Shown: positions 1-11,233, numbered from the stretch's first letter. The stretch is 64,000 nucleotides of DNA from Ambrosia x helenae (GCA_030844895.1 JAUTDX010000231.1:183501-247500), one strand, 5' to 3'. Notes: generated by a model not told the origin, from the letters alone. Numbers and translations are program-made.

Positions 1-107
1 CGTTTTTGGTATAATTGGTTAATCTGTATCCCTGAGGACACGAACCTTACTTTCACTCATACTAGTAGGTTTATTATATATTTATTTGCTGGATTCGACA
101 CCCAACA
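1..107 (+). repeat. A1 5' LTR, 3' end only
   Basis: The last part of an LTR ends in CCCAACA at 107, three bases before the primer binding site. The rest lies left of the window. Positions 79-108 recur at 35457-35486. Confidence 0.75.
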
Positions 108-110
108 AAT

Positions 111-128
111 TGGCGCCGTTGCCGGGGA
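111..128 (+). promoter_or_regulatory. A1 primer binding site (tRNA-Asp type)
   Basis: TGGCGCCGTTGCCGGGGA is the classical Athila/Tat primer binding site, complementary to the 3' end of tRNA-Asp. The identical 18-mer occurs in A2 at 42351-42368. Confidence 0.9.
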
Positions 129-188
129 TACGACAAATTTAACCGTTTTGTGCCAAGATATTTTTTAGTACAGGTATATCATTCCATC

Positions 189-959
189 ATGGCAGCCGAA
201 CAAACTCTTAGGGAGTGGGCGACTCATTCTGCTACCCAACAAACGCTTTGCTTCAATTACCCTGCTATGGAAAACTTCGAGCTCAAATCTGGACTCATTC
301 ATCTATTGCCCCATTTTCGAGGTTTAAAAAATGAAGATCCCCACAAGTTTCTAAAGGATTTTCACGTTGTTTGTTCTGGAATGAAGCCGCACAACGTAAC
401 CGAAGATCAAATCAAGCTAAGGGCATTCCCCTTTGCACTTCAAGATTCGGCAAAAGATTGGTTTTATTACCTACCATCAGGGTCAATAACCACTTGGAAT
501 GAACTCGCAACACTATTTCTTGACAAATACTTCCCGGAATTTAAAGCCTCGGTCATTCGTAAAGAGATAATCGGGATGAAGCAAGCAAAATGGGAAGAAT
601 TAAATACTTATTGGGAGAGGTTTAATAAGGTGTGTGCCCGATGCCCACAACATGGTTTACCCGAGCACCAACTCCTTCAATACTTTGTTGAAGGTCTAGC
701 ACCATTGGAGAGGCGTTTGATAAATGCCTCTAGTGGAGGAACTTTATATGACAAAACCCCAACTGAGATTAGAGCTTTAATCACATCCATAGCAGAAGAC
801 ACAAGGCATTCAGTACTAGAAGAATATTGGTATGTTGACATGTCACAGGAAGTTAAGGAAGTGAGTAGCTCTCAACTTGAAACTCAAATTTCAGAATTAA
901 CAAAAGTGGTAATGCAACTAACCAAGGCTGAGGACCTGACACAAACAGTTCAAGCTTAA
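189..959 (+). CDS. A1 Gag, N-terminal and capsid part
   Basis: The protein has about 256 residues from the first ATG at 189; the frame is open back to 150 without another ATG. The central part shows the plant Ty3 retrotransposon gag fold, with HLLPHFRGLKNEDP, KDWFYYLPSGSI, FLDKYFP and YWERFNKVCARCPQHG in the usual order. Gag would form the virus-like particle in the cytoplasm. It ends in TAA just after a short coiled-coil-like stretch (LETQISELTKVVMQLTKAED). No zinc knuckle is present. The next Gag segment (1005) is in another frame, so this gag is broken. Family assignment is solid; function in this copy is unlikely. Confidence 0.85.
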   Translation: MAAEQTLREWATHSATQQTLCFNYPAMENFELKSGLIHLLPHFRGLKNEDPHKFLKDFHVVCSGMKPHNVTEDQIKLRAFPFALQDSAKDWFYYLPSGSITTWNELATLFLDKYFPEFKASVIRKEIIGMKQAKWEELNTYWERFNKVCARCPQHGLPEHQLLQYFVEGLAPLERRLINASSGGTLYDKTPTEIRALITSIAEDTRHSVLEEYWYVDMSQEVKEVSSSQLETQISELTKVVMQLTKAEDLTQTVQA

Positions 960-1004
960 GATTAACAAAATTTCCAACCTTGTCAACAACATCAAGTAGT
1001 CAAC

Positions 1005-1621
1005 TTGGGAATGTCTTTGGAAGACATTGTCAAAAGTTTAGCCACTAGCACGCAAGCATTCCAACAAGAGACCAAAGTTAGCATTCAGAACTTGGAGCAA
1101 CGAATAGCTCAACTTGCAAGTTCAGTAAGCAAAATAGAGTCTCAAAGTAACTTATCCATGCAAACCGAGATGAACTTTATCACAGCGTTTGTGCCATAAC
1201 TTTACAAAACGGGAATAGTGATGATGGCCTGAGTATACAAGTGGAGGAAGAGGAAGAAGAAGAAATCATTGATGAAAAGAAGAATGTTCCAAAACCTCCT
1301 GAAATTGAGAGAAAAATCCCTCCTCTATCCCTCTTAAGGTTTCAAAGCATAAAGAGGGAAAGAGAAGACAAAGAGATCATTGAGACAATTCGGATTGTAA
1401 AGAAGAGAGCACCTTCAAAGTGCAAACATCCAATGCTAAACATAAGTATTGCTGAGTATACATCAGAAGAACTTACTGAGAAGTTCAAGCTTGGGGAGAC
1501 ATTAATGGAGGTCGTCACGTTCATGGATCCACGGAAGAAAATAAGGTATGACGCACCAAAAGTTGACTTATTTATTACTAACAAAAAATTTCTTTCGTTT
1601 ATTGAGCAGACTCCGGATTGA
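1005..1621 (+). pseudogene. A1 Gag C-terminal remnants
   Basis: Two frames carry recognisable Athila/Tat Gag tail motifs. Positions 1005-1199 encode a coiled-coil segment (STQAFQQETK, NLEQRIAQLASSVSKIESQ). Positions 1241-1621 encode an acidic run of glutamates followed by PPLSLLRFQSIKRERED and KEIIETIRIVKK, which corresponds to the linker that precedes protease in the family. The aspartic protease (DLGA) that should follow is absent and the frame ends at 1621. Between the two parts a frame change is needed. I read this as the decayed 3' half of gag, joined directly to the post-pol region by loss of pro-pol. Confidence 0.65.
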
Positions 1622-1647
1622 ACGAATCGAGAATATAGTCTAGCCAA

Positions 1648-1684
1648 ATACGTGAAAGAAAGGCGCTGCACGGGAGGCAACCCA
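1648..1684 (+). other. Conserved post-coding block with GGGAGGCAACCC
   Basis: GCGCT, then GGGAGGCAACCC at 1672-1683, follows the last coding remnant. The same block, with TCTAGC upstream and GCGCT spaced the same way, lies at 45876-45909 in A2, although the two elements otherwise differ here. Its role is unknown. The GGG and CCC ends could pair in RNA. Confidence 0.6.
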
Positions 1685-1730
1685 TGGTTTCGTATTTAGT
1701 TATTTTTATTTATGTTACACAAAAAAAAAA

Positions 1731-2235
1731 AGTTGACCCGGGCGGGTGTCAGAAACGACCCGGGTGGGTTGAAAATTTTGAGAAGTAGCCGAGATTTAGC
1801 CCGGGCGGGTTGAAATTTATTAAGAAAAACACCAAAAGGTGCGAAAGTTGACCCGGGTGGGTTGAAGTTTATTATAAAAAAATTTAAAGGTTTCGAAAGT
1901 TGACCCGGTCGTGTAAGGAGTTCACCCGGTCGTGTAAGGAGTTCACCCGGCCGGGTTGAACAAAGCTTCTAAATGGCCGAAAGTTGACCCGGGCGTGTAA
2001 GGAGTTCACCCGACCGGGTTAAACAGAGCTTCTAATGTGCCGAAAGTTGACCCGGGCGGGTTACGAGTTTACCCGGCCGGGTTGAAAATTTTAAACATAT
2101 GTCGAAAATTGACCCGGGCGGGTGTCAAAAATGACTCGGGCGGGTCTGAGTTCTGATGTAAATCGAAAGATTTTTTTAACACAATCGACCCAGGCGGGTC
2201 AACCACTTACCTGGCCGGGTAAGACCCCTTCCCTC
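1731..2235 (+). repeat. A1 word array: ACCCGGGCGGGT and variants
   Basis: About fourteen copies of a near-palindromic GC-rich word are scattered over 500 bp of otherwise AT-rich DNA, in forms such as TTGACCCGGGCGGGTT, CACCCGGCCGGGTTGAA and GACCCGGTCGTGTAAGGA. Some copies share longer frames (CCGAAAGTTGACCC; AGCTTCTAA), giving an irregular tandem of about 60 bp between 1900 and 2080. The array begins about 50 bp after the GGGAGGCAACCC block. No protein is supported across it. Confidence 0.85.
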
Positions 2236-3434
2236 ACCACCACACTCGCCGCCGCCCTCTTCATCAACCCCACCACCATTCGCCGCCGTCCTCATCTGAA
2301 GGTCAGATGCGTACAACGAAAAAAATGGAGTGACCATTTCGCCACCTCAGCCGCCTCCACTGCCTCAGTAGATGCCTTCCACTCTCGTCTTCGAGCATTG
2401 AGGATAATGCTTTATTCAAGCTTGGGGAGAGGTAATTTTCTATTTTTGTTTGCATCTTGTTCTTGTTTTGCATTATTTAGTTTGTGCATCCATTTTAGTT
2501 GCATTTTGTTCTTGTTTTGCATTATTTAGTTTGTGCACACGAAAGACACTTCTCATTCATTATAAAACGTAAACTGAAAGCGGGTCGTTGTGGGCTTACA
2601 CGCTCTAGGACGCAAATTCTTTAAGTTGCGAGATAAAGTAGGCTCAACATAGTTATTTTTTAGAAAATATGAAATGTTTGGGGTACTTAGGATGGTGTAG
2701 CTGACTGGATAGTTGATAGCTATACATGGCTTGTATCGGTAGCCCAATTCCATACGTTCAGTGAGTTTTGAGCCTTAAAATTTCCATACATATATTCATT
2801 GTTTCGTTTGATGTGTGTAAACCGACACGATTCATCGTTTTAGAACTTGTGCATTATATGCATTTTGAGACCTTGGGTTGGGATTTGACATAGAAGTGAC
2901 AGAGGCATTAGGATTACCCACATGTTTAGCCTTTTCATAATCTTTTATTTCGTTTACTTTTTGTTATTAACCCAATTGAAACATTCCCAATAGTTGCCCC
3001 TTTGAGCCTTGCCTTATCTTTTGGTTTAACCCATGATTTTGTTTATTACATCCGGTTTAACTTGTGTTTACATTGTGACTTTGTTGATATGTATAAATAA
3101 GACAGATGAGTATCTGATTTGGTAAAAAAATTGAAAAAAAAAAAACAAAAAAAAAAGTGAAAAAAAAGAAGAAAAAGAAAAGAAAACAAAAATTGAATAA
3201 ATTGTTGAGTCGAAAAGACTAAGTTTTGTTATGTGTTTAGAAGTTTGTTATTAGACCGGATTGTTATTTTTTCAGTTTTCGCCATTTTCCCCATATTTTC
3301 CCTACCTTTAACCCTTGCCAACCCGAAAAGTCCTCTTGATCTATGTTAGGTTTTAACAATTAGGTGTAGATTTGATTAATGTACAAGCTTATGTTAACGA
3401 TGTTTTTATTGTCTGGTTTTGAGAGAATCACTCC

Positions 3435-3469
<35 letters not shown>

Positions 3470-3823
3470 CCGAGTGTTGAGTGATTATTGTGAGGGGTAC
3501 ATGCTATGTATGGTTAGATTCTTGAAGGGAGGTGAAACTTGAATAGGTACGCCCATGGTTTTTAAAAATTGGTACCATCTAGACTTGTTGGGTCGTAAAT
3601 CTATTGATCGTTGTAAGTCTTGTGAATTAAAGTGTTCCTAGAGTTTGTGGCTTATACTCGGCTTGGTTTGATGTTAGTCGTCTATGTCTTGGGAATGGGT
3701 TGGACGTGTTCAGCATGAAGTTTTGCCAAGGGATAAAAAGAAAAAAAAAATTCATTTCAAGCATGCATATGTGTTTGTTTGTTTTCGTATTCGCTCCTCG
3801 ATTTAATATTATTCTTGACTTCC
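2236..3823 (+). other. A1 3' noncoding region
   Basis: This stretch holds no supported gene. It corresponds in position to the env-like region of Athila elements and shares short blocks with A2 47440-47580 (a GAGACC...GGCATTAGG...GCCTTTT order). It contains an A-rich tract at 3125-3196 and a (TA)n run at 3438-3469. An open frame at 2122-2529 lies partly in the word array and has no family features. Confidence 0.6.
3438..3469. repeat. (TA)n microsatellite
   Basis: About sixteen TA units in a row, inside the A1 internal region. Confidence 0.9.
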
Positions 3824-3858
3824 TTGAGGACAAGGAAAGGTTTAAGCTTGGGGATATT
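3824..3858 (+). promoter_or_regulatory. A1 polypurine tract and flank
   Basis: TTGAGGACAAGGAAAGG, then AAGCTTGGGGATATT, precedes TGTTAGTTGC, the LTR start at 3859. The TTGAGGACAAG plus TGGGGAT pair also precedes the A2 3' LTR (48391-48411), as expected for a plus-strand primer in this lineage. Confidence 0.75.
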
Positions 3859-4386
3859 TGTTAGTTGCATTTTTAGGCATATTTTATCCTCTTTTTAGTA
3901 GCTAGTTTGAGCGTTTTTATGCATTTAGGATCGTACATAATGCATTATTTTCGTGAAATGCATGTTTTGGTGGAATGGAATCTACTTTGGCTTGGTTTTG
4001 ATTGATTTTGTAGGTGTGGAGAATCGACAAAAGTAATGGCGAGCATTGACAGGGCGATGCCGCAATTTACTTGGATTCCGTTGGACGTTGAAAAGAAGTT
4101 TAGACCGTAAGTAGAATGACAACAACTAGAGGGGTTGAATTGAAAATATGATTTAAAAGAATGTTAACAAACTTTGAGAGGTGGGTGGAAAGAATTCGAA
4201 AAAAAGGTAGCAGAGAAAAAAATTGTGATTATCATTGATATTATGTTTTGATGAAGATTGGGATATCATTGAACATATATCTTGAAAAACTAGAGAGCAC
4301 ATGATTGAAAAAATAAAGAGGCAGAAGCATTGAAAAATTGGTTGGCTCTCTTTGGAGATCAAGACAAAAAGTTTTATTTTTTGTTT
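3859..4386 (+). repeat. A1 3' LTR, left part
   Basis: The LTR starts TGTTAGTTGCATTT after the polypurine tract. It contains a GC-rich island (4039-4060, ATGGCGAGCATTGACAGGGC) in AT-rich DNA. It is cut at 4386 by MULE M; positions 4378-4386 are the left copy of the 9-bp TSD. Confidence 0.7.
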
Positions 4387-4560
4387 GAGAAAATTGCTTG
4401 AATGGTCCCTGTGGTTTGCACTTTTTTCACCTATAGTCCCTAAGTTTTCAAAATTACAGCCATAGTCTTGAAACAGTGCATTTTTTTTTAACTCGGATAG
4501 TCCCTGGAGCTAACTGAGGTTAAATAATCCAGTTAAATGGGTGTGAAATTACAAAACTAC
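4387..4560 (+). repeat. M left terminal inverted repeat
   Basis: The sequence matches the reverse complement of 34661-34835 with few differences, including GGTCC(C/A)TGTGGTTTGCAC and AACTGAGGTTAAATAATCCA. Similarity fades after about 174 bp. Confidence 0.9.
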
Positions 4561-5203
4561 CCTTACTTTAATAAAAAAAATATACTAATTAATGTGGGTC
4601 CCACACTTCATCTTCCTCACTTCGTCTTCTTCACCTCATCACCTCCACAAACCACCACCACCCATCTCCACCCTCCACCATCACCCACTTCATTCTCCCC
4701 ACCCACCGTATCTCATCACCATCCCCATCTGTATCAGAAACACCTGTTCGTCAAACCCTAACCCAGGACCTTCAAATTCAATAACCCCTCAAAACCCTAA
4801 CCCTAAAAAACTCAACCGGTTGTGGGTCCCAAAGTTTAGTGGTGGAGCTCGACGAGGATGGTGGCTGTGATGGTGGTTCCTGGCCGATGGTGGTGGTATT
4901 GGTGGTATACCTGAAGAAGACGACCGACGGCGGCGACAGTGGGTGTTTGGTTCACGTTAGTGGCTCGATCGATGGTTGCAGTGGTGGTTATGGTGGCTTC
5001 GTTTGACTGTTAATCTCGTTGGGAGGTGGTGGTTCGTAATGGTACAGTACAGGGTGAAGCTTGACAGGGAGTGGTGGTGGTTGTTAGCAGGTCAAAGGTG
5101 GTGTTGGGGGTTACTTACTGGTTGTCTGATGGTGGTGTTGGTTCTCCAGATCTGATGGGTTCAAGAACTCGGGTTAGTGTTTGGTCTGATGGTGGTTTCC
5201 GAT
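4561..5203. other. M internal region, left
   Basis: No gene is supported. The first part is a CCACC/CATC-rich strand and the second a GGTGGT-rich strand, giving low-complexity open frames. Two short CCCTAACCCTAAA-type motifs occur near 4756-4806 but are too few to be telomeric. Positions 5199-5203 are the left CCGAT target duplication of B. Confidence 0.6.
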
Positions 5204-6162
5204 TGTGACATCCGTCACCTTCGTCTTTTATCTAATTGACAATAATAGTCCTTCAAATATTTCCATTATAGTCCCTGTAAGTTTCGTCGTTTTCAAAATT
5301 TATTTTAAGAGCAAACTAAAAAAATTTATCATTTATATATTTATTATGGATCGGGTAAACGTTTTTATCAAATGTGTATATTGAAACGTTGATCGGAATG
5401 CATAAAAAAATCAATTTTAAATGTTTGTTAGTTTTTTTTTTTTTCTAAATGTTAAACGTGGTTAGTTAGGTTAGATTTATAAGAGGAAATCTAACCAAAT
5501 TATAATAAAACTAACGATGTTATAACTATAGGGGCCAACCTTGCCAATCTTTAAAAGTTCAAAAGCTGAAAACTTGCTTGTCTCCTGTTACCGTTCGGTT
5601 TTCCGGCGGATGGATTCCGGCCACCGGAGTTCTTTTCCGGCGACTTTGTATCTAGGTTTTTAACGCGTCTTAGAAGCTTTAAATCGGGTCTTTATGATTC
5701 TCCATCATTGTATAACTGAATCAAACATAAATACCTCGCAATTAACATGGTTTAAACGAGTTGAATGCGTGATGGTTTGAGTGTGTAACCGTCGACTTTA
5801 ATAAGCTCAAACGATCGTTTTTTTTCAAACAACAATATAAATTGATAGTCTTAATTCATTTCTGCACATCTTCACGTCGTAACCAACCCATAAAACGTCA
5901 CAGATTCGAGCTTTATAACCTTCAAATTTTCGGATTTTCTTTCGGCTCGTGATGCTCTTTTTGTGATCGATTCAAAGCATGTAGGTATAATATTCTTGTG
6001 CCATTTTGTTATTTAGATAATCCTTTACAAAAGCCCCATGAACACCGGGTCTTTTATTACCGAATTGAAGGTACTAGGAATTAGGGTTAGGGTTTGAATG
6101 TTTTGGGGAAGAAGATGAAGTTGGGATATTGTTTTTATATTTTAGCTTCCTAAATAAATCAA

Positions 6163-6242
6163 CAAAAGCCTTGGTAGACTAGTGGTTGTGATGTTGGTGT
6201 TCCATAGAGGGTACCCGGGTTCGAGTCCCCTTGGATGCGCAT
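6163..6242 (+). other. tRNA-like module in B LTR
   Basis: An A-box-like TGGTAGACTAGTGG (6172-6185) and a perfect B-box GGTTCGAGTCC (6218-6228) are spaced as in a tRNA gene. The surrounding sequence does not fold into a full cloverleaf by eye. The 3' LTR carries the same module at 21224-21303. Confidence 0.6.
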
Positions 6243-7270
6243 CTGCAAAATTTTTGGGATAATTCGTTTTTAATTTTCATTTTCTTATTTTCTTTAAATA
6301 TATATAATATATAGACTTAGAAATATTCATAATAAATCCATTTTTTACCCAAAAATTATGAAAATTTAGGTGTAGCTTCTTGACACCATAAAGAAAATTT
6401 TCACACTTTTATTTTCTGGAAAATGTTTTATTTTTATATTTTTATTAAATTAAATTCTTTTAATCATATTTAATTGATTAAAAATTCATTTTTAATGACT
6501 TTAATCTCAAACTTTTTGCTAAATTATTTCTAATCATTATGAACTGAAATAAAAAATATTTGGTTCAGAAAACATTTATTTTATTAATTTTTCTATTTTT
6601 AATCATTTAAACATGATTTAATCTCATTAAATCAGTTTTAAATATAAATAAGTTTATTAAAATTATAGGAAAATTATTTCCATTAATTTGCATCTGAAAT
6701 CATCCATTTTCTATAAAAATAGCATTTTGGATCATGTTTTGAATTATTAGTCTTATTTATGTTTAATTAGACATAATTGATAATTTATTTATTTGTACTA
6801 TTAAATATCTATTTTATAAATATTTTCCCTATAAAATAGAAATAATTCTATGATTGAAAATCTTAATTACAATTTGTGGGATCATTGTGTAACTCATAAA
6901 TATTTATTCCAATATTTATGATTATTGTATTTATTTACAATAATTAGTTAAAGTAATTAACTAAATTATTTTGTAATAATTATTTAAACAAACGTTAACC
7001 TAAATATTCAATTGGTAATAATTATACTACTTAAATCCTAATTACAAACTTTAGTATATTATATACAACTGTTATAGTAATTCGACTTATCATAAAAACT
7101 CTAATTCCCCAAAACGACTTAGCAAACCCTAATGCCTTAGACCATAGATACCTTATACTTTTTAGACACTTCATTATTAGTATTCTTACACATTATAGGT
7201 TGAATTCCTCGGAATTCCCATTACTTAACTCACGACCACTTAAGTTGGATTTTGATCGCTTTCGCAAACT

Positions 7271-7702
7271 GTGAGTATATCTTTCCCCTTTTTACTGTTT
7301 TACTATTCTGGGGTGACTCATGTACTTACTATCAAGTTTCTATTTCTTTTACTAAATGCAATTCTCATGTGTGTTTGCTTTATGTTAATTGGTGTGTCTA
7401 TGACTTGTCAAAATCATTAACTGCTGGGCGGCCTAGCATTTCAATGAATAGTACTATGGTATACCCACTTGAGACTCTGTTAAGAGAATCTTGGTCATTG
7501 TCTTGTTAATTCATTATTCAGTTGGTTAGTCATGTGTTAGTCATTATTCATAGGCTTGGTTTTGAATGGATATTACTTATTACATAATTGCAAATGGTAC
7601 CGCACATGAATTGCTAAACACTTTTTCTACTATATTTATTCAAACAGGGTATGCTCACCAATACATTTTGTGTTGACCAAATCATTTTCGTACATGTTTC
7701 AG
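7271..7702 (+). other. Candidate intron in B LTR
   Basis: A GTGAGT donor is followed by a CCCC/TTTTAC/TTTTGGGG-type block. A T-rich stretch then ends in TTTCAG. C (9775-10237) and D (50846-51350) have the same arrangement and similar length. Splicing is inferred. Confidence 0.4.
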
Positions 7703-7806
7703 GTTCTTATGAGATTACTTCCAAGCGTTTGGAACTTAGATTTAGATTGAGATTACTGTATCTTAGTTTAGATTGCTAGTAGTAATTGTTGTATTTCTTT
7801 CAATGT

Positions 7807-7812
7807 AATAAA
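7807..7812 (+). terminator. Poly(A) signal in B LTR
   Basis: AATAAA lies about 105 bp downstream of the candidate acceptor, as in C and D. Confidence 0.45.
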
Positions 7813-8324
7813 TTATTAAATTCAATGTATTCAAATTTACATTTCTAGTCCATGAGCTATTGAACAATCGTCACTACGTGACACCTCGATGTTTCCGCCA
7901 TCGGTTGGGGTGTTACAGATTGGTATCTGTGACACCCGGCATGTTCGGCTTAAACATATTAGTAACATCTAAGTCTACCTTAGCGAGAAACGTTTATAAA
8001 CAAACTTAACTGGGTTAGTTGAGTCGGGTCAAGTTAGGATTGTCCAGGGTACAATGATCTGGAGGATCATTGGGAGTCGTTTTGGTAATACACTCGTACC
8101 GGGTTCCATTGTTGGTGACATTACATGAACTAATTAAGTATATGTGTAGATTATGGGTCGTGTGGTGGATTATATGCATAGATGTGTTTAAACGATGTGT
8201 AAATGATTATCTGTGCTTTAATGTGTTAAATATAGACTAAGGATGCATGCTTATGTGTTAAGATGTGTTAGAATGCGTTAAACACGACAAACTGGAAAAC
8301 TAGTTAAAAAGGGGTTCTGGTTTG

Positions 8325-8490
8325 ACCACTTCGAGTGGTCGAAGGAGAAGAAAAGTGCCTGGTTCAACCCATGTAAGTGGGCGAACCAGGGAAGTGGAAT
8401 TTGAGGAATTCCCTTCGACCAAACAGGTCTCATTCGACCTTGTGAAAGGGGCGAAGGAGACCACCTTCGACCAATGAGTTGGTGCGAAGG
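8325..8490 (+). repeat. C U3 word array: CCTTCGACC / GGTCGAAGG
   Basis: Variants of TTCGACC, GGGCGAACC and GTGCGAAGGA occur about ten times in both orientations in 165 bp, directly upstream of the TATA box. The 3' LTR copy is at 15297-15463. Position suggests promoter regulation. Confidence 0.7.
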
Positions 8491-8498
8491 AAGATTAG

Positions 8499-8506
8499 TA
8501 TAAATA
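8499..8506 (+). promoter_or_regulatory. C LTR TATA box
   Basis: TATAAATA in the context TTAGTATAAATACC, just after the word array; the copy in the 3' LTR is at 15471-15478. Transcription would start about 30 bp downstream. Confidence 0.65.
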
Positions 8507-9276
8507 CCAACCTTTGTCATTTTTCATCATTTCACAAACCCTAACCGTCCCAAAACGCTCTCAAACTATCTTAAACACTAAGGAAGGAGTTTTTGCTCTT
8601 CTTTTTCATAATCTAACCCATCTACAACATCTAAACAAGAATCCAAGGTGTGTTCATAATCCTAAATCTTTTAAAAGCATTTTAATTCGTTTTCATCTAA
8701 CCCTAATTGTCCGGATCTGTTCTAAGGGTGTTTTTATGATTAAAAACCTTTTAAACATCTTTCTAAATCAAAACATGATCATTTAACATAGGTTTTCATA
8801 ATGAATAACATGTGTAAATTGTGTGTTATGTGGTGTTATGTGTTGTTCACTGATTTGCTGCTATATCTATGATAGAAACATGATATAGGATTGTTGTTAA
8901 TGAGGGAATATTGTTGTCTAGGGTTAGGATTGGATATATTGATATTTGGGGGTTTTATTGGATTAATACTTGATGTATGAATATTTATGATCAATAGAAT
9001 GAATAAGAAAGATCGGATAATCGACAAACTGAGTATTTTAAGCTAAACATGAATCGATTTCAAAAGTTTCCAAATTGGGTAAATAATTCATGCATGAAAG
9101 TGATGTTTCCATAATCTTTACCATTTTGGGAAAGAGCTGAAACGGACGTATTATCGGGGGAAATCGATGGGGTTTTGTAGGGATAAGTTATCCATGCTTG
9201 ACTGCTGTGTTTGATGATGTTTCGGGTCGTTTTGAATGTGTTTGAAGCGTTTTTAGGAAAAATTATACAACAGGGG

Positions 9277-9465
9277 CGAACCTGGCCTCCTTCGACCAGT
9301 CGATGGTGCGAAGGAGGGATCCAGGGTCGAACCTGGCTTTTTATTGGACGAATGTGATAAAACGGGCGAAGGAAGCATCGAACGGTCGAACGAGATGAAA
9401 AAAGGGTGCGAAGGAGACAAAAAGGTGCGAAGGAGACTTAAAACTGACTGGTTCGACCGTTCTGA
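9277..9465 (+). repeat. C second word array
   Basis: More copies of the same word family: GGGCGAACCTGG, CCTTCGACCAG, GGTGCGAAGGAGG, GGGTCGAACC, and a tandem GGTGCGAAGGAGAC. It lies in the transcribed part of the LTR. The other LTR has it at 16246-16437. Confidence 0.7.
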
Positions 9466-9774
9466 TGCAGAAATGAGATTCTTGATACAAACTAAGTGTT
9501 TTATGCTTGAACCTTGTGTGTAATCTATGTGTACTTGATTAGTTAGGGTAATGGGTCACCAACGGGATGTCGGGTCGGTCTAGTGTGCCGGTTAAACATT
9601 TAAACACGTTTTAAAACATACTTGGTTACGATCTGGACAATCAGGGACTAGATAACCTTATGGTTATTAGTCAGAACACTTATGTGAACATTTTGATAGA
9701 TCTCCGGTAGAGGGATTATCAAGGGCTAAACATCTTTACTTGTATTTGAAGAACGCTACTTAAGGTGAGTTCAC

Positions 9775-10237
9775 GGCCCCACTTTTACTGCTTTAACTTT
9801 TGGGGGAGAAAACATGCGCTAAACAGTTTTGGTAACATATGTCATACTATGGGTTTAACTTTATATTGCTATACGATCTTTTGAAAAGTCCTGGGGGAAA
9901 CCATGAATGTGCGGGGTTGCACAACGGGGGAAATGTGGATAGATCTATTGGGCGTGACCTGCCCCACTCGTCGGCTTGGAGGGCCGGGCGGGTGCATATT
10001 GTCTCGAACAGGTACATTGGTATCATGCTGAACATACGGGCTGCTTAAACATGCTGAACATTGCTAAACGTGTCTAGTAATGGTTTCCAATCGTAGTAGT
10101 AATGAATCATACGCCTAGCTAGCGTACTTGGTAACATTGATATAGTATGGACATGGTAACATTTTAGTAACATTTTGAACTAACCTGTGAACTCACCAGC
10201 ATTATATGTTGACATCTTTTTGGCATGTTTTTCTCAG
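9775..10237 (+). other. Candidate intron in C LTR
   Basis: Donor AAG/GTGAGTT and acceptor TTTTTCTCAG/GT enclose 463 bp. The donor is followed by GGCCCCACTTTTACTG and TTTTGGGGGA, the same order as in B and D. The copy in the 3' LTR starts at 16737. Confidence 0.45.
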
Positions 10238-10310
10238 GTCGCTAAGGTAGCAATGAACGGAACTAGGCGCACGGGTCTGCATGGGCGTCTAGGTTTAGTG
10301 CACGTTTTGT

Positions 10311-10316
10311 AATAAA
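10311..10316 (+). terminator. Poly(A) signal in C LTR
   Basis: AATAAA about 75 bp after the candidate acceptor; copy at 17282-17287. Confidence 0.5.
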
Positions 10317-10510
10317 AGTATTTTGAACAACTTTTGAGATGATAGCATAGTTGATTAAATGCTACTGAAACGCTTCCGCTTATTAAATCAATGGTTATGT
10401 CTGTTTACGTTTTCATATAGAGTTGTTTATTGTGATCGTTGACTTGGATCCTGGTTTGTCATGCGCCTCCCGGTAAAACCCCGCAAGTGGTAATTGAGGG
10501 TGTGACAGAT

Positions 10511-10523
10511 TGGTATCAGAGCC
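10511..10523 (+). promoter_or_regulatory. C primer binding site (tRNA-iMet)
   Basis: TGGTATCAGAGCC begins three bases after the LTR end, the standard chromovirus and copia site for initiator tRNA-Met. Confidence 0.9.
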
Positions 10524-10819
10524 AATGGTTATAGTGAACTAGGACTGCATGTAGAGTCTGGTCTATAGCCGAGTCGCACACACTAGACGGTCACATACTT
10601 TGGGTCTATTAGTGGGATACGTACTAACGTTGTCGGGGTGTCCTTACATCATCATCATGTTTCTCCGTTACGTCATCCCCTTTTATTTGGGTTCTTACCT
10701 ACTCTTGTTTTCTTCTTCTGGATTGAAGAAGGAAGGGTTACTTTGTTGGTTCTAGCACACACATGCCTTCTTACACTTGCACCTATCGTAACACGTTACT
10801 AGGCGATGACATTCAGTGA

Positions 10820-11233
10820 TTGGGGTCTGGATTAGGGTTGGTGGCTGCTGGGAATCTTCCCACTATTGCTGAAGTTGTCCGATCAGCTCATCGGATGACT
10901 AACCTGAAGGTGGCGGAAGGCGTTTTGCCACCCAAGGGTGCTACTGTGAAAGCTGCTGAGGGGAACAAGAGGAAGTGGGAGAGTGTGGGGAAGAGTGTGG
11001 TGCCGGCGAAGAAGTTTGATACATCTGGGTCTTCTTCTGGGTCGAAGACGGGTGGGTATGTTGGGAAGCATCCCAAGTGTAACAAGTGTGGTTTTCATCA
11101 CTCTGGGAGTTGTGATAGGGCTCGTTGTCATCGGTGCCATCAGTTGGGGCACCATGCTAAGGATTGCAAGGTGGCGCTCACCCCAACTCAGACTCCTGCG
11201 GCTACTCCTGCTCCTGTTGCTCAGGGGACTTAG
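10820..11233 (+). pseudogene. C Gag remnant, nucleocapsid part
   Basis: The frame opens after a TGA and has no ATG start. It begins within the last part of capsid (LPTIAEVVRSAHRM), so about the first three quarters of Gag is missing. A basic, serine/glycine-rich stretch follows, then CNKCGFHHSGSC and a canonical CCHC knuckle CHRCHQLGHHAKDC (about 11126-11167). The frame ends in an in-frame TAG at 11231-11233; the codons after it continue the same polyprotein. Nucleocapsid would bind the genomic RNA. The capsid deletion and the TAG both disable the element. Confidence 0.8.

Larger units (their letters stand above)
5204..7917 (+). repeat. B 5' LTR
   Basis: The 2714-bp LTR has ends TGTGACATCC and TGTTACA. 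It contains a tRNA-like module (6163-6242), a very AT-rich middle (6250-7200), a candidate intron (7271-7702) and an AATAAA at 7807-7812. No coding sequence is supported; an 85-codon frame at 7252-7509 overlaps the candidate intron and is present in both LTRs only because the LTRs are copies. Confidence 0.92.
7928..10507 (+). repeat. C 5' LTR
   Basis: It runs from TGTGACACCCGG to GGGTGTGACA. Order: U3 word array (8325-8490), TATAAATA (8499), second word array (9277-9465), candidate intron (9775-10237), AATAAA (10311). Short frames at 8278-8520, 8514-8786 and 9839-10048 recur in the other LTR by duplication and have no coding features. Confidence 0.93.

Noticed and set aside
2122..2529. 135-codon frame in A1 as an envelope protein
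   Set aside because: It starts in the word array, is low-complexity at its end and has no signal peptide followed by a surface domain.
4756..4806. Telomere-like CCCTAAA copies
   Set aside because: Only two or three broken units; such motifs are frequent by chance in plant DNA.
4537..4870. Proline/histidine-rich frames in the MULE as a captured gene
   Set aside because: They come from CCACCA-type low complexity; no exon structure or known domain is seen.
6163..6242. A functional tRNA gene
   Set aside because: Boxes A and B are present but stems do not pair into a cloverleaf by eye and no anticodon arm is clear.
7252..7509. 85-codon frame conserved in both B LTRs
   Set aside because: Same reason; it lies over the candidate intron.
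8278..10048. Short frames conserved between the two C LTRs (80, 90, 63 and 69 codons)
   Set aside because: The LTRs are copies 1% apart, so conservation is automatic; several overlap on opposite strands and none has a domain.
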